Shown: piece after piece, positions 5,323-6,544 of the stretch | Numbering within the stretch: the first letter of the stretch is position 1 | How the letters are laid out: every line of letters starts with the position of its first letter | DNA from: Opitutus sp. GAS368 | GTDB taxonomy: Bacteria; Verrucomicrobiota; Verrucomicrobiia; Opitutales; UBA953 | Length of the DNA: 6,544 bases | Reading direction: 5' to 3' | Assembly: GCA_945906115.1 (NCBI GenBank) | Contig: CAMDQP010000061.1 | Span: 1-6,544, forward strand | Program-made: the position numbers and the translations under genes | The notes under the pieces: generated by a model | Seen by the model: only the letters and a program-made list of their open reading frames with translations | What the model was told of the DNA's origin: nothing | Database searches by the model: none

Positions 5323-6266
5323 GCAAACTGCTTCGGCTCCGCCCTTACGTCATCGCCGCCTTCGTCGGCACGATTCTTGTCGTCGACCTCTCCAACCAAT
5401 GGGAAGTCCCGATCGTCCGGATTCCTGGTGAATTCTACGAGCGCTATGTCGACACGCTCGACCCGTACTCGAAACCTGAGACACTACTCAAACTCGCCAA
5501 TGAGGGGAACGTGCAGGCACAGTACGTCTACGCCCTCCGCCACACCGCCTGGGCACCAGTAGATCTCCAGATTAAGGAGGACCGGGAGCTGGCCTTCCAT
5601 TGGACATTGAAAGCAGCGGAAGGCGGACACTCTCGCGCCATGGCCGTGGTGGCCTTGTACTATCTCCGAGGCACCGGCACCGCCATGAACCTCGACGCGG
5701 CCCAGACCTGGGCCGACCGAGCGGTAGCCAAAAGCCAGCCCATGGGCTTCCGAGTCCTCGGCGACATCTGCAGGGAGAGGGCTAAAACCATGAAACCTAA
5801 CACTGACGACGCAGCGTCCCTGAAAGACCGCGAAAAGCATGAGGCGAAGGTCAAGCAGGCCTATGAACATTATCAGCGTGGAGCCGACGCCGGGGATCGC
5901 GTGTCGCTACGAATGCTGTCCGAAGGCAATGACGCAGGCGTACCGGGCATGCCGCGCAACTACGAGCTCGGCACGGAATTCCTCCGACGCTCGGCGATGA
6001 AGCGCGACCTGACCGCCATCCGGGCGCTAGCCGTACGTCTTGAGGAAGGCCTCAAAGCGCCGCGGGACCTCTCGCAAGCATACTGTTGGAGACTCGTCCT
6101 CGTCCAACTGGCAGGACTCCCGAAGGACGCCGAAGAACTGACTCGATTGGAACACACCATGCGTCTGCCCGAGGTCCAGAGCGGACAGAACGCCGCCGCC
6201 AAGATCCTCAAGGAACTCCCCTCTGAAGCGGCCGACGCCCTTTCACGGCTCCACACCTCCCGCTGA
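5316..6266 (+). CDS. Membrane-anchored Sel1-repeat (SLR/TPR-like) protein
   Basis: This 316-aa protein has a basic N-terminus (MRRKLLRLRP) followed by one hydrophobic segment, about residues 11-25 (YVIAAFVGTILVVDL). That fits a signal anchor with the remainder exported. The body is built of Sel1-like helical repeats, which serve as protein-protein scaffolds: ANEGNVQAQYVYAL (61-74), AFHWTLKAAEGGHSRAMAVV with ALYYLRGTGTAMN (93-125), AAQTWADRAVAKSQPMGFRVLGD (128-150), AYEHYQRGADAGDRVSLRML (182-201) and a degenerate one around 218-262. The stretch at 154-181 is charged and probably a loop or helix insertion. The start is ATG 5316. An in-frame TTG at 5298 has no better ribosome site and only adds six residues before the basic N-region. 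It is followed after 3 nt by a small conserved gene, probably co-transcribed. The partner and pathway are unknown. Confidence 0.85.
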   Translation: MRRKLLRLRPYVIAAFVGTILVVDLSNQWEVPIVRIPGEFYERYVDTLDPYSKPETLLKLANEGNVQAQYVYALRHTAWAPVDLQIKEDRELAFHWTLKAAEGGHSRAMAVVALYYLRGTGTAMNLDAAQTWADRAVAKSQPMGFRVLGDICRERAKTMKPNTDDAASLKDREKHEAKVKQAYEHYQRGADAGDRVSLRMLSEGNDAGVPGMPRNYELGTEFLRRSAMKRDLTAIRALAVRLEEGLKAPRDLSQAYCWRLVLVQLAGLPKDAEELTRLEHTMRLPEVQSGQNAAAKILKELPSEAADALSRLHTSR

Positions 6267-6269
6267 GCG

Positions 6270-6544
6270 ATGACCCCAGCGCAGCTGAAGGCCTCCGCTC
6301 AGGCCGACCCGCAGCCACCGGTAGGGCTCTCGCACGAAGCGCAGTCGCTGTGGTTCATCAAGAAAGGCGACTGGGAGTCAGCGCACAACATCGCCCAAGA
6401 TATCGAGACGCCCATCGGTTCATGGCTACACGCGCTGCTCCACCTGATCGAAGGCGACCTCGGTAACGCCCGCTACTGGTTTGTCGAAGCCGGCCGCCCT
6501 GTGAAGAAGCCATCCCAGATCGACGAGCTCTGGGACGAAATCGC
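6270..6544 (+). CDS. Conserved small hypothetical protein, W/H-rich (cut by window end)
   Basis: The ATG at 6270 follows the Sel1 stop after 3 nt and opens a frame of 91 codons that runs off the window. The protein is soluble, with KKGDWESAHNIAQDIE (31-46), GSWLHALLHLIEGDLGNARYW (50-70) and VEAGRPVKKPS. I recognise this pattern (GDW..AH...QD...HA.LH..EGD..NA.YW...AGR) as a widespread small family of unknown function in Verrucomicrobia, Planctomycetes and relatives, usually about 90-100 aa, so little should be missing. The helix pairs resemble a single TPR/SLR-like unit, which fits its neighbour. There is no clear Shine-Dalgarno, and translation is probably coupled to the Sel1 gene. Function unknown. 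Confidence 0.8.
   Translation, partial: MTPAQLKASAQADPQPPVGLSHEAQSLWFIKKGDWESAHNIAQDIETPIGSWLHALLHLIEGDLGNARYWFVEAGRPVKKPSQIDELWDEI

Noticed and set aside
5193..5399. Extension of the propeller gene upstream to 5399
   Set aside because: It would bury the signal peptide 69 residues inside the protein and overlap the divergent Sel1 start. The extension looks like non-coding sequence.

Overview
The window is a GC-rich, densely packed bacterial chromosome segment with seven protein-coding genes, two of them cut by the window edges. I see no RNA gene, mobile element or CRISPR array. A member of the PVC group, most likely Verrucomicrobiota, is the best guess. The ribosomal protein L28 fragment has a Chlamydia/Verrucomicrobia-like N-terminus, the aminotransferase lacks the usual C-terminal arginine, and the last gene belongs to a small W/H-rich family I associate with Verrucomicrobia and Planctomycetes. 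This assignment is inference from remembered families, not a search.

Layout. Positions 1-1332 (minus strand) hold a class I/II PLP aminotransferase followed by the start of rpmB (L28). Across a 143-bp divergent spacer, positions 1476-4147 (plus strand) form a tight three-gene unit. It starts with fabV (enoyl-ACP reductase), continues with parA (deviant-Walker ATPase, GTG start directly after the fabV stop), and ends with a 231-aa unrecognised protein whose GTG overlaps the parA stop. That third protein carries a HxD...H...R pattern of the Fe(II)/2-oxoglutarate oxygenase type. Its stop lies 1 bp from the stop of a convergent gene for a secreted NHL-type beta-propeller (4149-5192, minus). Across a second divergent spacer of 123 bp, positions 5316-6544 (plus) hold a membrane-anchored Sel1-repeat protein and the start of the small W/H-rich protein.

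How the genes relate. fabV supplies the last step of fatty-acid elongation. ParA would normally act in DNA or cargo segregation, but no parB or parS is visible, so it looks orphan here. The compact fabV-parA-oxygenase-like arrangement is the most interesting system-level feature. The most unusual non-coding signal is a 19-bp sequence, matching at 16 of 19 positions, that covers the start codons of both divergent genes around 5193-5315 and forms a mini-hairpin next to each AUG. A similar mini-hairpin precedes the fabV AUG.
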